A stretch of DNA of 64,000 nt, taken from contig JAHWDD010000012.1 of the NCBI GenBank assembly GCA_023897205.1, positions 744,001 through 808,000 on the forward strand, written 5' to 3'. Position 1 is the stretch's first letter. Every line of letters starts with the position of its first letter. Below the pieces are notes generated by a model, which saw only the letters and a program-made list of their open reading frames with translations, had not been told where the DNA came from and made no database searches. The position numbers and the translations under genes were made by a program. The stretch is from Exophiala sp. HKRS030. Taxonomy: Eukaryota > Ascomycota > Eurotiomycetes > Chaetothyriales > Herpotrichiellaceae. Shown here one piece after another: positions 12,214 to 23,172 of the stretch.

Positions 12214-13027
12214 GGCTCTCATTTTTCTGGGATTGAATGTAGGCTGTTACGGAGCATCGATCCTCTCCATGCTTGCCGTCTATCCGCCTCGAAGTTTGGT
12301 CGTTCCCCAGATCCGTCAAGCCATGCCCCGGCTACCGGTGGGTAGTATCGGGGTAGGTAGTAACAACTCATAAATAATTGGTATTTAGAGCGACTTAGTG
12401 GCTAAACTTCGTCATCTCGAATCGTCCCTCCTCCCAATGAGAAGTCAGCTACGCGGCAAAAGTTACATCGCTTCACACCAACTCTAAATAACGCCCTCCG
12501 CGAAGGTAGCATTAGAAATCTACAGAAAGGCAGATCAATAGTGTAACGGGCGATATAGGAATCGATCCGGCCAGGAACAGTCCTGCCAAGGATTCCCAGG
12601 AAGGGTGGTGAAGATGGCGCATAGCTTTAGGCAGAGAGATCGGCCAAGTAGGTACTCGCCTGGTCCACGACACAACCAACACCTCCCCCGCCCTACTCAG
12701 GTAGGCTTCTTGGGTAAACAGGGTAGATCTGAGTACAGCAATCTAGTATGGGTCGGAGAGGTATAGACTCTGGAGAACACGAATGCAGAGTGTGTCAGTG
12801 TAATCGAGCAATCCTATGCTCTCACGCGATGCAACGTCCTTGCGGCAATCTTCTCTACATGTGGTCAACCACCCAGTTCCGCGTCCACCCTGGCGGCCCA
12901 AAACAAGTGCACCAGCTACTCCGCACGCTCGTCGAGTCTAAACGGGGTCCGAAAATTATTATTTGGACCGCCCGTCTCGTCTCTCTCTTTCTTCGGTGTA
13001 TCTCCTGGCTGGCGTAAAACCGCAACA
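12214..13027. promoter_or_regulatory. Upstream region of amino-acid permease
   Basis: About 0.8 kb between the S10 pseudogene and the permease start. It contains a C-rich block near 12680-12710 and an 89-codon frame (12748-13017) with no family features. It probably holds the permease promoter; no specific site is claimed. Confidence 0.35.
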
Positions 13028-14976
13028 ATGAGCCATCAAAACGAACCGATCGAGCACGGCGACGATGGGGTGTCTAACGAGAAACGCGTCCAGACCACTG
13101 ATGATGGGCCTGGCGCGTTTACGGACATCGTCATGGAAACCCGGCAGAAGAACAATCTCCATCGCAACCTCAAGGGTAGACACATGCAGATGATTGCCAT
13201 GTCGGTATCCTGAGATTTTGATCTTTTGTACGCTGACAGAAGACAGTGGCGGTGCGATCGGTGCCGGTTTATTCATCGGCTCTTCGAGCTCTTTCACGCA
13301 GGGTGGTCCGGGATCCGTGCTTCTCGGATTCATGATTATCGGTATGTTGTTTCCATCTCGTCATTGCAAGCTAACAAGTTCAGGACTTCAGGTGTACACG
13401 ATGATGCAAGCCCTCGCCGAGATGTCTGTTTTGTATCCGGTCAACGGCGCCTTCACGATGTACATTTGCCGATTCGTTGACCCCTCCTGGGGTTTCGCTT
13501 GCGCTTGGGAATATGCTATCTCCTGGTTGACCGTCCTGCCCTTTGAAATCTCCGCTGCCTGCAATATCATCCATTTCTGGACCGATGTTGAAAATGTCAA
13601 CAATGCTGCTTGGATCGTACCACTTCTCACGGCACTCGTTGCAATTCAGTACTTTGGCGTTCGAGGCTACGGCGAAGTCGAGTTTGTCATCAGTATGATC
13701 AAAGTCACTGCTTGTGTGGGCTTCATGATTCTCGGTATCATCATTAACTGTGGAGGTGTTCCGACCGACAACCGAGGCTACATCGGTGCTAGATATTGGT
13801 AGGTCCAACCTGAGTTCATTAGCCAGGCTAACAGTACAGGCATTCACCCTACACGGCGTTTCTCAATGGCTTCCACGGATTCTGCAGCGTCTTCGTTAAC
13901 GCAGCCTTTGCTTACACAGGTACCGAGCTGACCGGTCTTGCTGCCGCGGAGAGCGAAAGGCCCCGAAAGGAGATTCCAAAGGCCTCGAAGCAGGTCGTCT
14001 GGCGGATCCTGATCTTCTATATTATTAACTTGTTCTTAGTCGGTTTAATTGTGCCAGCGAACAGTGATCTTTACGGCAGCGCTGGTGCCGAATCCCGACA
14101 TTCTCCTTTTGTCATTGCGATCCAACTCGCTAACATCAAGGCCCTCCCATCGATCTTCAATGCTGTGATCCTGATTGCGGTTATGAGCGTCGCAAACTCG
14201 TGCACTTTTGGCTCGACCAGGACAATCCAAGCTCTTGCGGCAAATGGTGAGTCTTCAGCCCTGAAATTGTGCCCTGCTAACATGAACAGGAATGGCGCCC
14301 AAGATTCTCGCGTACATCGATAGAAAAGGCCGGCCTCTGTCTGTGACCATTCTCCAGCTCTTGTTCGGATGTTTAGCTTTTATCAATCTTGCACCAAACG
14401 GCGGCACTATCTTCACCTGGCTTCTGTCTTTGTCGGGTCTGGCCATTATATTCATCTACGGCAGTATCGCCTTAGCTCACATTCGATTCCGCAATGCTTG
14501 GTAAGTTCTCGGATGTTGAAAGTCCTGTCGTTCTGATTGCCTGCAGGAAATACAACGGCCATTCCCTCGACGAACTTCCTTTCAGGGCCGCCTTTGGTGT
14601 ATGGGGCTCGTATCTTTGCGTCTTGATCAGCGTCCTGGCCTTGATGGCCCAATTCTACGTGGCTCTCTATCCAATTGGTGGTCCGAATCTCGATGCCGGA
14701 ACCTTCTTCCAGCTCTACCTCGCTGGGCCTCTCATTATATTCCTCTACTGTATTTGGAAGGTCTGGAGTTGGTTCAAGCGTCCCGCCGACCGTCCTTTCT
14801 TTATCGCTTTGAAAAATATCGATATCTACACCGGAATGAGGGAGGAGCAAGCTGTCATCAGTGGCTCGAATGTATCGTTGGAGGATCGACGTGCCAGCAT
14901 CATGGAGATGCAGGGTGAGAAGACCAAGAAAACACCAATGTCTTACCTCAAGGCTGCTGTCGGGAACGTCATTTGA
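13028..14976 (+). CDS. Amino-acid permease, YAT/APC family
   Basis: Proton-coupled amino-acid uptake carrier of the plasma membrane, 576 aa with about 12 predicted membrane spans. Exons 13028-13200, 13247-13341, 13384-13798, 13840-14246, 14290-14500 and 14547-14976. The first intron uses GTCGGT as donor, which restores the family signature RHMQMIAIGGAIGAGLF exactly. Other signatures are ALAEMSVLYPVNGAF, TGTELTGLAAAESERPRKEI, TFGSTRTIQALA and LSLSGLAIIFIYGS. Introns of 41 to 46 bp are notably short. The N-terminal 50 residues are polar and cytosolic, and the C-terminus ends in a charged tail. Substrate preference within the YAT group (general or proline-type) cannot be assigned. Confidence 0.95.
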
Positions 14977-15236
14977 TGCGGCATTGTGGCGATGCGATCG
15001 GGATAACGCTCTTAGCGCCGGGCCCGAAAAGCCAAGCGCAAATCGCTTCGGTTGCAAGATGCATGCCTTCAGATACCTTATTTCACACTGAACTTGTAGG
15101 TCACCCGAATGCTATGATCGGTCATCGCTTTACCAGCATGTGTTGGCGGATTTCGGATTTCTCATGCTATCGTCTCTCAGAGTATATAAATGTCAGACAT
15201 TGAATGAAGCTGGATACGTTATGAACACCAAGTCAC

Positions 15237-15584
15237 CTAAACAACATCTTGCTGCTTGAGCCTCGTGTTATCTTGCCTCAATAACTCCATCTGCTCGTCG
15301 AGTCTGGTATTTTCCTGTAAAACCTTCTGATAATGAAACGACACTGATTGAGAACCATGCTCAAGTCATTGCGCTTCAGCCTCTTTCCGTGCACGAAATG
15401 CTGCTTGCCTGATGTCTTGCTTTGATTAAAGCCTCTGATAGACCGGCGCGGCTCCTTACGCTCGCCGGTTTTGTTCTCTTCGTCGCTCTTTGGACTTTGG
15501 CTCGAATGTTACATCTGGTTCCAACAGCTGTCTTCTGCCATCGGCCGAGTCATCAATGACTGGGCAGACTTCCCGCTGCGACAT
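15237..15584 (-). pseudogene. Small bZIP factor interrupted by one TGA
   Basis: Exon 1 15584-15460 begins MSQREVCPVIDD and ends in the basic region KSKERRREQNRRA. A 51-bp intron with GTAAGG donor joins to 15408, giving NRRAQAAFRARKEAEAQ, the invariant N-x2-A-Q-x2-F-R-x-R signature of bZIP DNA-binding regions. At 15368-15366 an in-frame TGA follows. The same frame then continues for 42 codons to a natural TAG at 15237, with heptad-spaced leucines (VLQENTRLDEQMELLRQDNTRL, in part). The full frame would be about 98 aa, normal for small fungal AP-1-like bZIPs. Everything but the TGA is intact. Either it is a recent nonsense allele (CGA to TGA is one transition) or UGA-C readthrough occurs. Confidence 0.65.
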
Positions 15585-16281
15585 AGCCCGCTGTCATAGC
15601 TTGCAAAACGTTTGTACTACATGAACCAGGGAAAGGGGCCCAATGACAGCCTGAGGCTGCACGTACAGTTGATAGTCTGCATTTTCTAGGCCCGCATCTC
15701 GAGGCAGTCATCAATGTCAAAAGGTGCTCTGCGAGTTGCCGAGTGCGTTTGTATCGCAGGAAAGAAATGTACGTGTTGCAAATGTTGGAAGTGCTACTGA
15801 TAGTTGAGGTAGCATTGGGGACAACGCTGATATCGCTGCTAGTTCAACACCATCCATCACTGGGGCCGAATCATAAGCTGTGGTGGTGTGTATTAAGACA
15901 TCCGAGCACATACGAGGCTCAGTGAATTATTGTATGCTCCATTGCGCAGTTGTTCTGGTGGCAGATACGCAGATGGCGTAGGGGATTATTCAGAGCGGCT
16001 AGCTGACTTGTCCCGCGGTGCGCCACGATCCAGCTTCCTGGTGAAGGCTGAACTCTGATCTAGTACAGGTAAGTTCATCCGGGGTGCGCTATCATATTCA
16101 CCAGTGACAATTCTGCCTGCATGTTGGAATTCTGGTGGTCACTTGGAGTAGAAAGAGCGTCATCTAGGGCAGCTGCTTCAGAATACTGTTGTACAAGTTC
16201 TGTCACAATGAGGGACACATGCGTAGGTAGTATTTTGGGAGAAGGAAGTTAGCGAAATAACAGATATAGGCAGCATTCTTA
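15585..16281. other. Intergenic between bZIP and factor fragment
   Basis: About 0.7 kb with only short frames and no recognisable protein. It is upstream of the minus-strand bZIP gene and could contain its promoter. Confidence 0.3.
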
Positions 16282-17270
16282 TTATCCTAGTCTTCGTCCG
16301 GCACCGGAAACGCTATGGGTTAGGGTTAGGCCTTCGCGTACATGCAAATCAGCCAATTGCTGTGGCGTCAACCAGCCTTCGATATCTTCCCACGTGGACC
16401 CTGTCACAAAGCTCAAGAGTGCAGCTCTTAGCATCTCCGTGTCCGGTTTCGACAAGGCAGACACAACTGTTAGCATGCGAGCAAGGAAGGCGATATCGTC
16501 GACATTGTCCCAACCCTTCAAGTCAGCATCCAAGCCCAGAGCCCACATCAAGTATACTAGACAACTGCTCAGATCGACGTCACAGCGTCGGAATTTCCTA
16601 CGTAAAGCCCAATATTGCTAAATTCGTTCTGGGCATGACCAGATCTCGAGGCTCCACGAACTGTACAGAGCTTCCCGTTGTGTACATGATACATCGTCGA
16701 ACTCGATCTAACGCCGCGCTATGTAAGTTTGTGTAGACGCCGAAAAATTCGCGACCAGCTTGCATGTCCCATAAAGCTGCCGCCCTGTACGGGAGAAATG
16801 GACCTGTCTCCAAGGTATGCATTGCTTGGGCGTGGATTGAGAACGATGTGAGCCCTCGTGAAAGCTCTCCATTTGTCATGATGTCTTACCTGTTAGAAAA
16901 GTTCAGGTGAATGCTATTAATTCAAAGCGCCCCAGTAGCGCGCATTCGGAGACGTGGAATTCAGTGCAGGCTGGACTCACCAGTCTAGCTCAAACTGAAG
17001 CTGTTTGTCGTAATGACCCAAGTGCCAACCGCCACGTGCGATGAGTGAAGCACGAAGACCCGCTATGTGCTTCCGCAGCTGACTCGGTGCGTGAAACGTG
17101 GAATTGTAGCGGCGGATGTGTGTAAATAAGGAAATGGGGCCACGCAGCGCATAGATACTGACATCGCTTGTAAGGTGCTTATTGTTGCTCAGCGGAAAGC
17201 GTGGTGAGTTGATTGCGTTGGTGTCAGACCAGGCTCTATCCGGGGCCGGAAAACGGCTTCCTCAAACCTC
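16282..17270 (-). pseudogene. Fungal transcription factor fragment (PF11951-like)
   Basis: The 3' part gives two cleanly joined exons, 16879-16667 and 16617-16282, 182 aa. It contains DVDLSSCLVYLMWALGLDAD and a WLTPQQLADLH tail. Upstream, 17270-16986 keeps an open frame reading IRRYNSTFHAPSQLRKHIAG, LRASLIARGGWHLG and QLQFELDW. The pattern H-x-x-GL-x-x-(M/L)-x-x-RGG...LG...L-x-W matches the fungal_trans_2 domain (PF11951) of C6 regulators. No splice could be found that joins the two parts in frame, since a TAA intervenes before the ATG at 16879. No zinc cluster was found farther upstream. It is therefore probably a truncated gene, although a missed exon is possible. Confidence 0.45.
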
Positions 17271-17668
17271 AAGACTTTATATTCGCTCGCTCGTCTCGGG
17301 TGACTTTGCAATACCAGATCGAAAAAATATCATTATCATGGCGTACTACGAGTTGAAGTTTCTTCGTGACTAAACTCAAGCTCTAAAGTCCAAGTGCTGT
17401 TAGGATCTTCAGTAAGAAATAGCCAGAGAGGTCACTCTGTTTATTCCACTGTTTGGATCGTTTCTCAATACTAGATTATCAGGTTATTGTTTAGTAGCCA
17501 TTTAATATTCCTAGGGTCGGAAAATTGGTGTGTTACTCAAGGAGTGGATCCAAGCCTTACCGAGGCAATCCACCTATCTATTGACAACACCAAAGCGTTC
17601 AAGGCGTACCAGAGGGAGATCTTCGAGTTACCCATTGCATATTTTGCTACAATTATCGACTATTGCCA

Positions 17669-18040
17669 TCAGTTAGACAAAGTTTCGCAGGTGTCGGTGG
17701 GATTATTTGCCTCACTCGTTGTTGTCTCGTTCTTGAGAATCTGCCAGGCTATTCTAGCATACTCGATCGACCTATCATTGCCCATAATGCCTGCGCCCGT
17801 CTTGTTCATAATATAAGTGAACGTTACACCACGATGGAGGTCATAGATAGCAAAGCTTCCACCCCATCCTCCCCAGAAACACATCTTTTCTTGTGGCAAG
17901 TAATCGAACGTCTGCGCCGATAATCCACCGCCAATCCCAAATCCGATACCAAACCGTAATAGCAGGTTCAATACCCGGTCCACTGACTCGGCTTGAGCCC
18001 GGAAGATCTGGTCAACGGTATTGCATATTAGGTCATGGCC
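17669..18040 (-). pseudogene. Beta-lactamase-like hydrolase, C-terminal relic
   Basis: The minus strand reads VDRVLNLLLRFGIGFGIGGG, CFWGGWGGSFAIYD, then VTFTYIMNKTGAGIMGNDRS. This is the C-terminal signature of class-C beta-lactamase/EstB-like serine hydrolases: RxGxGFGL, a GGWGGS turn, then TFxYVMNKM. The upstream part with the SxxK nucleophile was not found, so only the last third survives. It could be the end of a gene whose 5' half was lost or rearranged. Confidence 0.55.
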
Positions 18041-18729
18041 ACACCTACTCGAGATTTACAACAGGGAATTGATACGGAGAGAGTAGAAGCATATACTTCG
18101 TATAGTGTCCTTAAGTTCTCGGTGCCAGCCCCTTTGTCCCACCACCACTATACATACTGCATAGTCAGTGCGCGCATCCATCATATTATACATCTACAGG
18201 AGCTACAACTGGACTAGTCTCCATAGTATCTCGCGGATCCTGGCCTCCGGCGATTCCAACGCCACCCAGCACATCCTAGAAGTGACTGTCGCAATACTGT
18301 AGCAGCAAGACATACAGACGCCCGAGCCAGGAAGCCTGTACAGTATGGGTACAGTCTGACATTTTTGGCGCACAACTCTACTACAAAGTCATCGGTGTGG
18401 TAGCGCTGACCTTTCGTTATCTGGCGTGACCATTGGCGCTCTAATCATAACTATCTATGTACACTGCCTACTGTATTTACTTTCATAGACCTAGCCAGGA
18501 ACCCTTTGGTTCCGGCTGACTCTAGAGTACACGTGGTGGGGCAGTGACTCCACATATTCTTGGCCTCCATTTGCCTGCGTCGTCTTGGCCGATTTGTGTG
18601 TAAGAGGCCTACGGAAATAGAATTCCACCTTTTTCCGACAACTAAGAAAAATGCTTTGCGCTCGCAAAGAGGGACAAGAAAGAAGGCCTTTGATGACACT
18701 GACTCGGCAGCGTATCTATCGAGACTGAG
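18041..18729. promoter_or_regulatory. Upstream region of cyclase gene, with CGGAAAT site
   Basis: Intergenic DNA with no supported gene. At 18612-18637 lies CGGAAAT followed by TTTTTCCG, an inverted CGG-N20-CCG pair ending about 90 bp before the start of the cyclase-family gene. The same heptamer recurs in other promoters to the right. Confidence 0.45.
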
Positions 18730-19809
18730 ATGGCAGCGGTTCTAGATTTCAAATCCATCCCAGCTGTAGAAGGGCAGCCACGAGGGAATGCTTGGAAGCT
18801 ATGGGGCTCCGACGATGGTGTGGGAAGTATGTACCCCTTCTGCGTTGTAGAGAAGTAAAACTTAGGTGCCGCAGCTTTGAATTACTTGACACCTAGCGTT
18901 GTACTTGAGGCTGCGAAAGAGATCAAGTTAGGGAAAAGCGTTCAACTTGATGCAAGGCTAGATCAGTTTGAACAGGCCTATGCTGGGAGAGAGGGGTTCC
19001 AACATACAATCATCGACTACAAAGGCGACAACCCAGGAGGGCTCAACTTCTATGGTCATGACGATGTGTTACGCTTTAATACCCAAGGAAGTTCTCAGTG
19101 GGACGGATTACGCCATGTTGGAATACAAGAGTCGGGCCTCTACTACAACGGCGTTCGACACGAAGATATGAAGAAGGGTGGAAAACTCGGGACACACAGT
19201 GAGTCTCTGTGGCCATAAGCTCTTGTCTCGTCTGCTGACATTGGACTCTAAGAAATTGTAGAACGTGGTGGTATTGTTGGGCGAGGAGTGTTATTAGATT
19301 ACCACCGGTGGCGAGCGGAGAGTGGTAAGCCACCTGCACCAGTTACAGAGACATTCGCAATTACTGTGGAAGAGCTGGATCAAGTGGCACGCAGCCAGAA
19401 CGTCAGCTTGCGGCTTGGCGATATTCTCATTATTCGAAGCGGATTCATGCACTGGTACAGGCGAGCTTCCTCAGAACAGAGAGCCAAGGCAATGGAAAGG
19501 AACAAGTTCATTGGCGTTGAGCCTAGTCAGCAGACAGTCGAATGGTTCTGGAACCATCATTTTGCTGCAGTGGCAGGGGACATGATGGGCTTTGAGACAG
19601 TGCCAACGAACATGGGGGAAAAAGACAAGGTATTTATGCATGAATGGTTTCTTAACCATTGGGGAACCCTGATTGGTGAGCTATGGGACCTAGAGACACT
19701 GTCTCGATCCTGCGCAGATGCTCAGAAATGGTCTTTCTTTCTTACAAGCGCACCGCTTCACGTTGTTGGTGGAGTAGCGAGTCCACCGAACGCAATAGCT
19801 ATCTTATAG
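18730..19809 (+). CDS. Cyclase-family hydrolase (PF04199)
   Basis: Putative metal-dependent hydrolase of the cyclase/kynurenine-formamidase-like superfamily, 328 aa. Exons 18730-18826, 18866-19198 and 19253-19809. Fungal family hallmarks: GNAWKLWGSDDG at the start, SAAALNYLTPSVV after the first junction, SSQWDGLRHVG, GKLGTHKIVERGG and VGRGVLLDYHRW. The second acceptor could also be the AG 9 nt farther on, but only 19253 keeps the conserved IVERGG. Substrates in this family are mostly unknown; some members open cyclic amides or lactones. The gene is first in the run of metabolic genes and has a CGGAAAT site just upstream. Confidence 0.88.
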
Positions 19810-20257
19810 TCACAACGATCTACTCACTAAGGATTTAATCTGAAGGTAGCACCCAAAGTCAAATAGCGAAGGCGTACAATAGTATAGCCAGCAAGCCCTG
19901 GGGATTGATGTCAATAGCCGGGTGGAAGAACCGTCGCATTTCCACGGAGAACACATGCTAGAAGGGAGCTGGAGCTAGTCGGCTATTGACGTGCAACTTG
20001 ATTAAAACATCTATGAGATCTTATTGCAAGAGCCTACCCAATTAGGATCCCTGAGATGTTCCGAATGTCAAGATCAAAGTGTCTGTAGTCCAATTGTTGA
20101 GCTTATTGCCTCCTTCGCCTCCTTGTCGACTGGTCCGTTTCGACCTCGTCGGACTATCGAGACTTATACCGAGGAGCCTTGCTGAGACCACAACCTTCTA
20201 CCACGTCCTCCGTAACCCCCTCGAGCTAAGGCGAAATACTGCACCAGCTCCATCACC
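19810..20257. promoter_or_regulatory. Upstream region of acyl-CoA synthetase
   Basis: A 448-bp gap between two co-directional genes. No protein-like frame was recognised. Only a partial GTTCCGAATG resembles the cluster heptamer (about 20058). Confidence 0.3.
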
Positions 20258-22577
20258 ATGGATATAGGTTCGAAGATTTCAACATAGGGGATGAGCAAAG
20301 CTAAAAAAGATCAGGCACTACCGCCGCTACAGCTGCAGGTACTGCTCTCCTGGGAATGTACCTTGCGGCCAAGACCCAGATAATGGAGGACTTGCGGGTC
20401 GAGCGTGCAACACGCAGGTATGTACAGGAGATGGGCAAGTCGGGTAAGAACAAAACCTCAAAATTCTAAGGTCAAGGAGATATGTTGACTTTGTCACAGA
20501 CAAACGAGGCAACTTATCTCTTTTCCTGGTTTTGGAGCACAATGCCCGGACAATGCCATCTGCATCCTCGATCTCTTACGCCCCGACTGGTTATGAGGAG
20601 ACATGGTCGTCGACATACTCCTCGGTGCTTTGTTTTGCTGCTTTTTTTCGAAACCTGGGAGTGAAAGCAATGGAAGTAGTGGCAATCGACTGTACTAACA
20701 AACCAGTCTTCCTCCATATGTGGCTCGCGCTTGCATCTCTAGGGGCGATACCTGCATACATCAACTATAACCTCTCGGGCGAGCGTCTAGTCCATTGTGT
20801 CAGCGTGTCTCGGTCCAGGTTCCTAATAGTAGATGAAGAAGTTTCTGATAAGGTTGCGGCGTCCGCTCCGATCATCAAAGACATGGGTATCGAGATTGTC
20901 AACCTGGATCGCAGCATGAGAAATATGATAGAGGCGTTGCCACCCTTCCGGTCCGACTTCGATCCAGGCATGAATAAACAGACCTCCATCTCATGCATTT
21001 TCTACACGAGGTCAGTCAAAAACTCCACTGGTATCATCCTATACTGGTGACAGCTCTGTTTGTCAAGATATCCGCTAACGATCGTCGCCTACAGTGGAAC
21101 TACGGGACTTCCCAAGCCTGCCGCTTTTCCATTATACAAATGGTATGCCTGTGGCCTGATGATGGCAGACTTCCTCAAATTTACTCCCAAGGATAGATTC
21201 TATACCTGCATGGTGAGTGTGAACAACTCAAGATCCCCTGGGTTGTCGTCTGACAAATGTCTTATTCAGCCGCTATACCACGGCTCTGCGAATGCATGCT
21301 TCATGATCTGTCTGTTCACTGGAGGTTGCTTCTGTATAGGGTAAGACTTGACTTGTGGGGTGCTGCCGGAATATCAGCTTACATTCTCAGGCATCGTTTC
21401 TCGGTTACTCGCTTCTGGGACGAGGTGCGCAACTCTAGAGCAACAGCAGTTAATTACGTCGGAGAGACCTGTCGTTATCTATTGGTAATTTGGGAGAAAT
21501 CCAACGACTGCTAATATGATAATAACAAATTTTTCAGTCTTCTCAGCCTTCCCCTAGCGACCGCAACCATTCAGTACACTCCGCCTTTGGAAATGGCCTC
21601 AGGCCGGATATCTGGAAGGCGTTTCGTGATCGTTTTGGTATAACCAACATTGTCGAATTTTATGGAGCCTCGGAGAGTATTGGATCGACGTTGAACTATA
21701 ACTCGGGTGGGTTAACATGAACCCAGTTTAGTTTGTTTCACCGTGCTTACCGAAGCTATAGGGCCATTTGGCGTAGGGGCTGTTGGGAGAGATGGTCTTC
21801 TGCAAAGGTATCTCAAGAGGAACGATGTGATCGTAATCCAGGTCGACACCGATACCCTGGAACCGAAGCGTGACTCGGCAGGTTTATGCGTGAGATCTGT
21901 GAAAGGAGAACCCGGAGAGTTCCTGTTACAAATACGGCAACGTGAAGCATTCTGTGGATACTACGGGAACGAGAAGGCCACAGAGGAGAAGATCTTGCGC
22001 AATGTGCTGAAGAAAGGGGACATGTTCTTCAGAAGTGGTGATCTCCTCAGTCAAAATAGCGACGGGTTCTGGTACTTCGTTGATCGTCTAGGGGAGACTT
22101 TCCGTTGGCGCTCTGAGAATGTTAGCACAATGGTATGCTGGTCTCGGAAAACATAGTTGCACGTTTTGCTAACTATCCATTCAGGAGGTCACCGCCGCCA
22201 TGGCCAAATATCCAGAGATCGCCGACATCGTTGTTTACGGTGTCAATCTACCTAAGCATGAGGGAAAGGCGGGCTGCGCATGCATCGTGCCAAGAACAGG
22301 CGTCAGTATAAATCTACAGCAGTTATTCGAACATGCACTTCAGTCACTGCCAAAATATGCGGTTCCACTGTTCATCAGAATCACCAGTGAGATTCCTAAA
22401 TTGGAGAACAACAAACATTTGAAGGCACCCCTGGCAAAGGAGGGTGTCGATCCTGAAATAGTGCCAGGACACGATCAGATGTACTGGCTCAAGGGCGGAG
22501 TGGCAGGGGCCAAGACGTATGTTGAGTTCACAGAGTTGGACTGGTCAAACATAAAATCAGGAAATGTATCACTATAG
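20258..22577 (+). CDS. Very-long-chain acyl-CoA synthetase, FAT1/FATP type
   Basis: AMP-forming acyl-CoA ligase and fatty-acid transporter homologue, 621 aa, matching FAT1-type length. Nine exons: 20258-20267, 20315-20443, 20500-21010, 21095-21212, 21270-21340, 21391-21484, 21538-21706, 21762-22132, 22185-22577. The first exon is only 10 nt (MDI + 1 base); it is chosen because the upstream frame is otherwise closed and it yields an N-terminal hydrophobic segment ATAAGTALLGMYLA. The AMP-binding P-loop YTSGTTGLPK is rebuilt across the third intron. FATP signatures TCMPLYHGSA, YVGETCRYLL, FGNGLRPDIW and FVDRLGETFRWRSENV are all present. It would activate a long-chain or alicyclic carboxylate for CoA chemistry. 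Confidence 0.93.
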
Positions 22578-23172
22578 GGCTACAGTTAGGTGATAGAGCC
22601 ATTGGCAGGGTAGTTTAAAATGGTTCAGAACAAGACTGGTGTTTGAGACGCAACCTGATGCTTTTGCTAGAGAATCACACGACTACCTTCCGTTGATTTC
22701 AGTCATGGTATGATTTCCGAATCACAATGAGTACTTGTTATCCAAGTCCAAGTCTTACGTATACAGGACGGGACGTATCTTTTCGGCCAGTAGAAGGGAG
22801 TGGAATCGGCGCCTCGATCCCTGGAACATAGAGGGCTACTGATGAAATCTGCCACATCACAGTTTGAAACAGCAGCATCTGACAGCAGCGATTAATCAGC
22901 TGATTCCAGGTTCTCTGCGCGACAGAATTCCTCGGACTCGGAGTTTGGTCGGAAATGTAGCGCGGATTTTGGATGTCGATACCCTTGGGTATTATTGATG
23001 GGGAAACCACAACTAGGTTGGCATAAGACTCCGCAGGCTTTCCACTTTCGGAAGCTTTTAGGTTAGTTGATATAAAGCGTGTCTCTACAACGAGCATCAT
23101 TATTTGAGTTACGTTGTTGATGTACCGTCGTCCATTTGATCCTAAAGTACTATACCTTTGCAGACAATAAAT
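22578..23172. promoter_or_regulatory. Upstream region of first BVMO
   Basis: A 595-bp gap. ATTTCCG occurs at 22713-22719, about 450 bp before the monooxygenase start. A 120-codon minus-strand frame (22738-23100) shows no family features and is not called. Confidence 0.4.

Noticed and set aside
12748..13017. 89-codon plus-strand frame upstream of the permease
   Set aside because: No family features; probably chance frame in promoter DNA.
16317..16330. Telomere-like GGGTTAGGGTTAGG
   Set aside because: Only two units, and they lie within the open frame of the transcription-factor fragment; not a telomere or an informative interstitial array.
17487..17816. 109-codon plus-strand frame
   Set aside because: Its second half is antisense to the beta-lactamase-like relic, and the first half shows no family match.
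22738..23100. 120-codon minus-strand frame in the BVMO promoter
   Set aside because: Contains a hydrophobic patch but no motif; sits in promoter space with the ATTTCCG site overlapping nearby.
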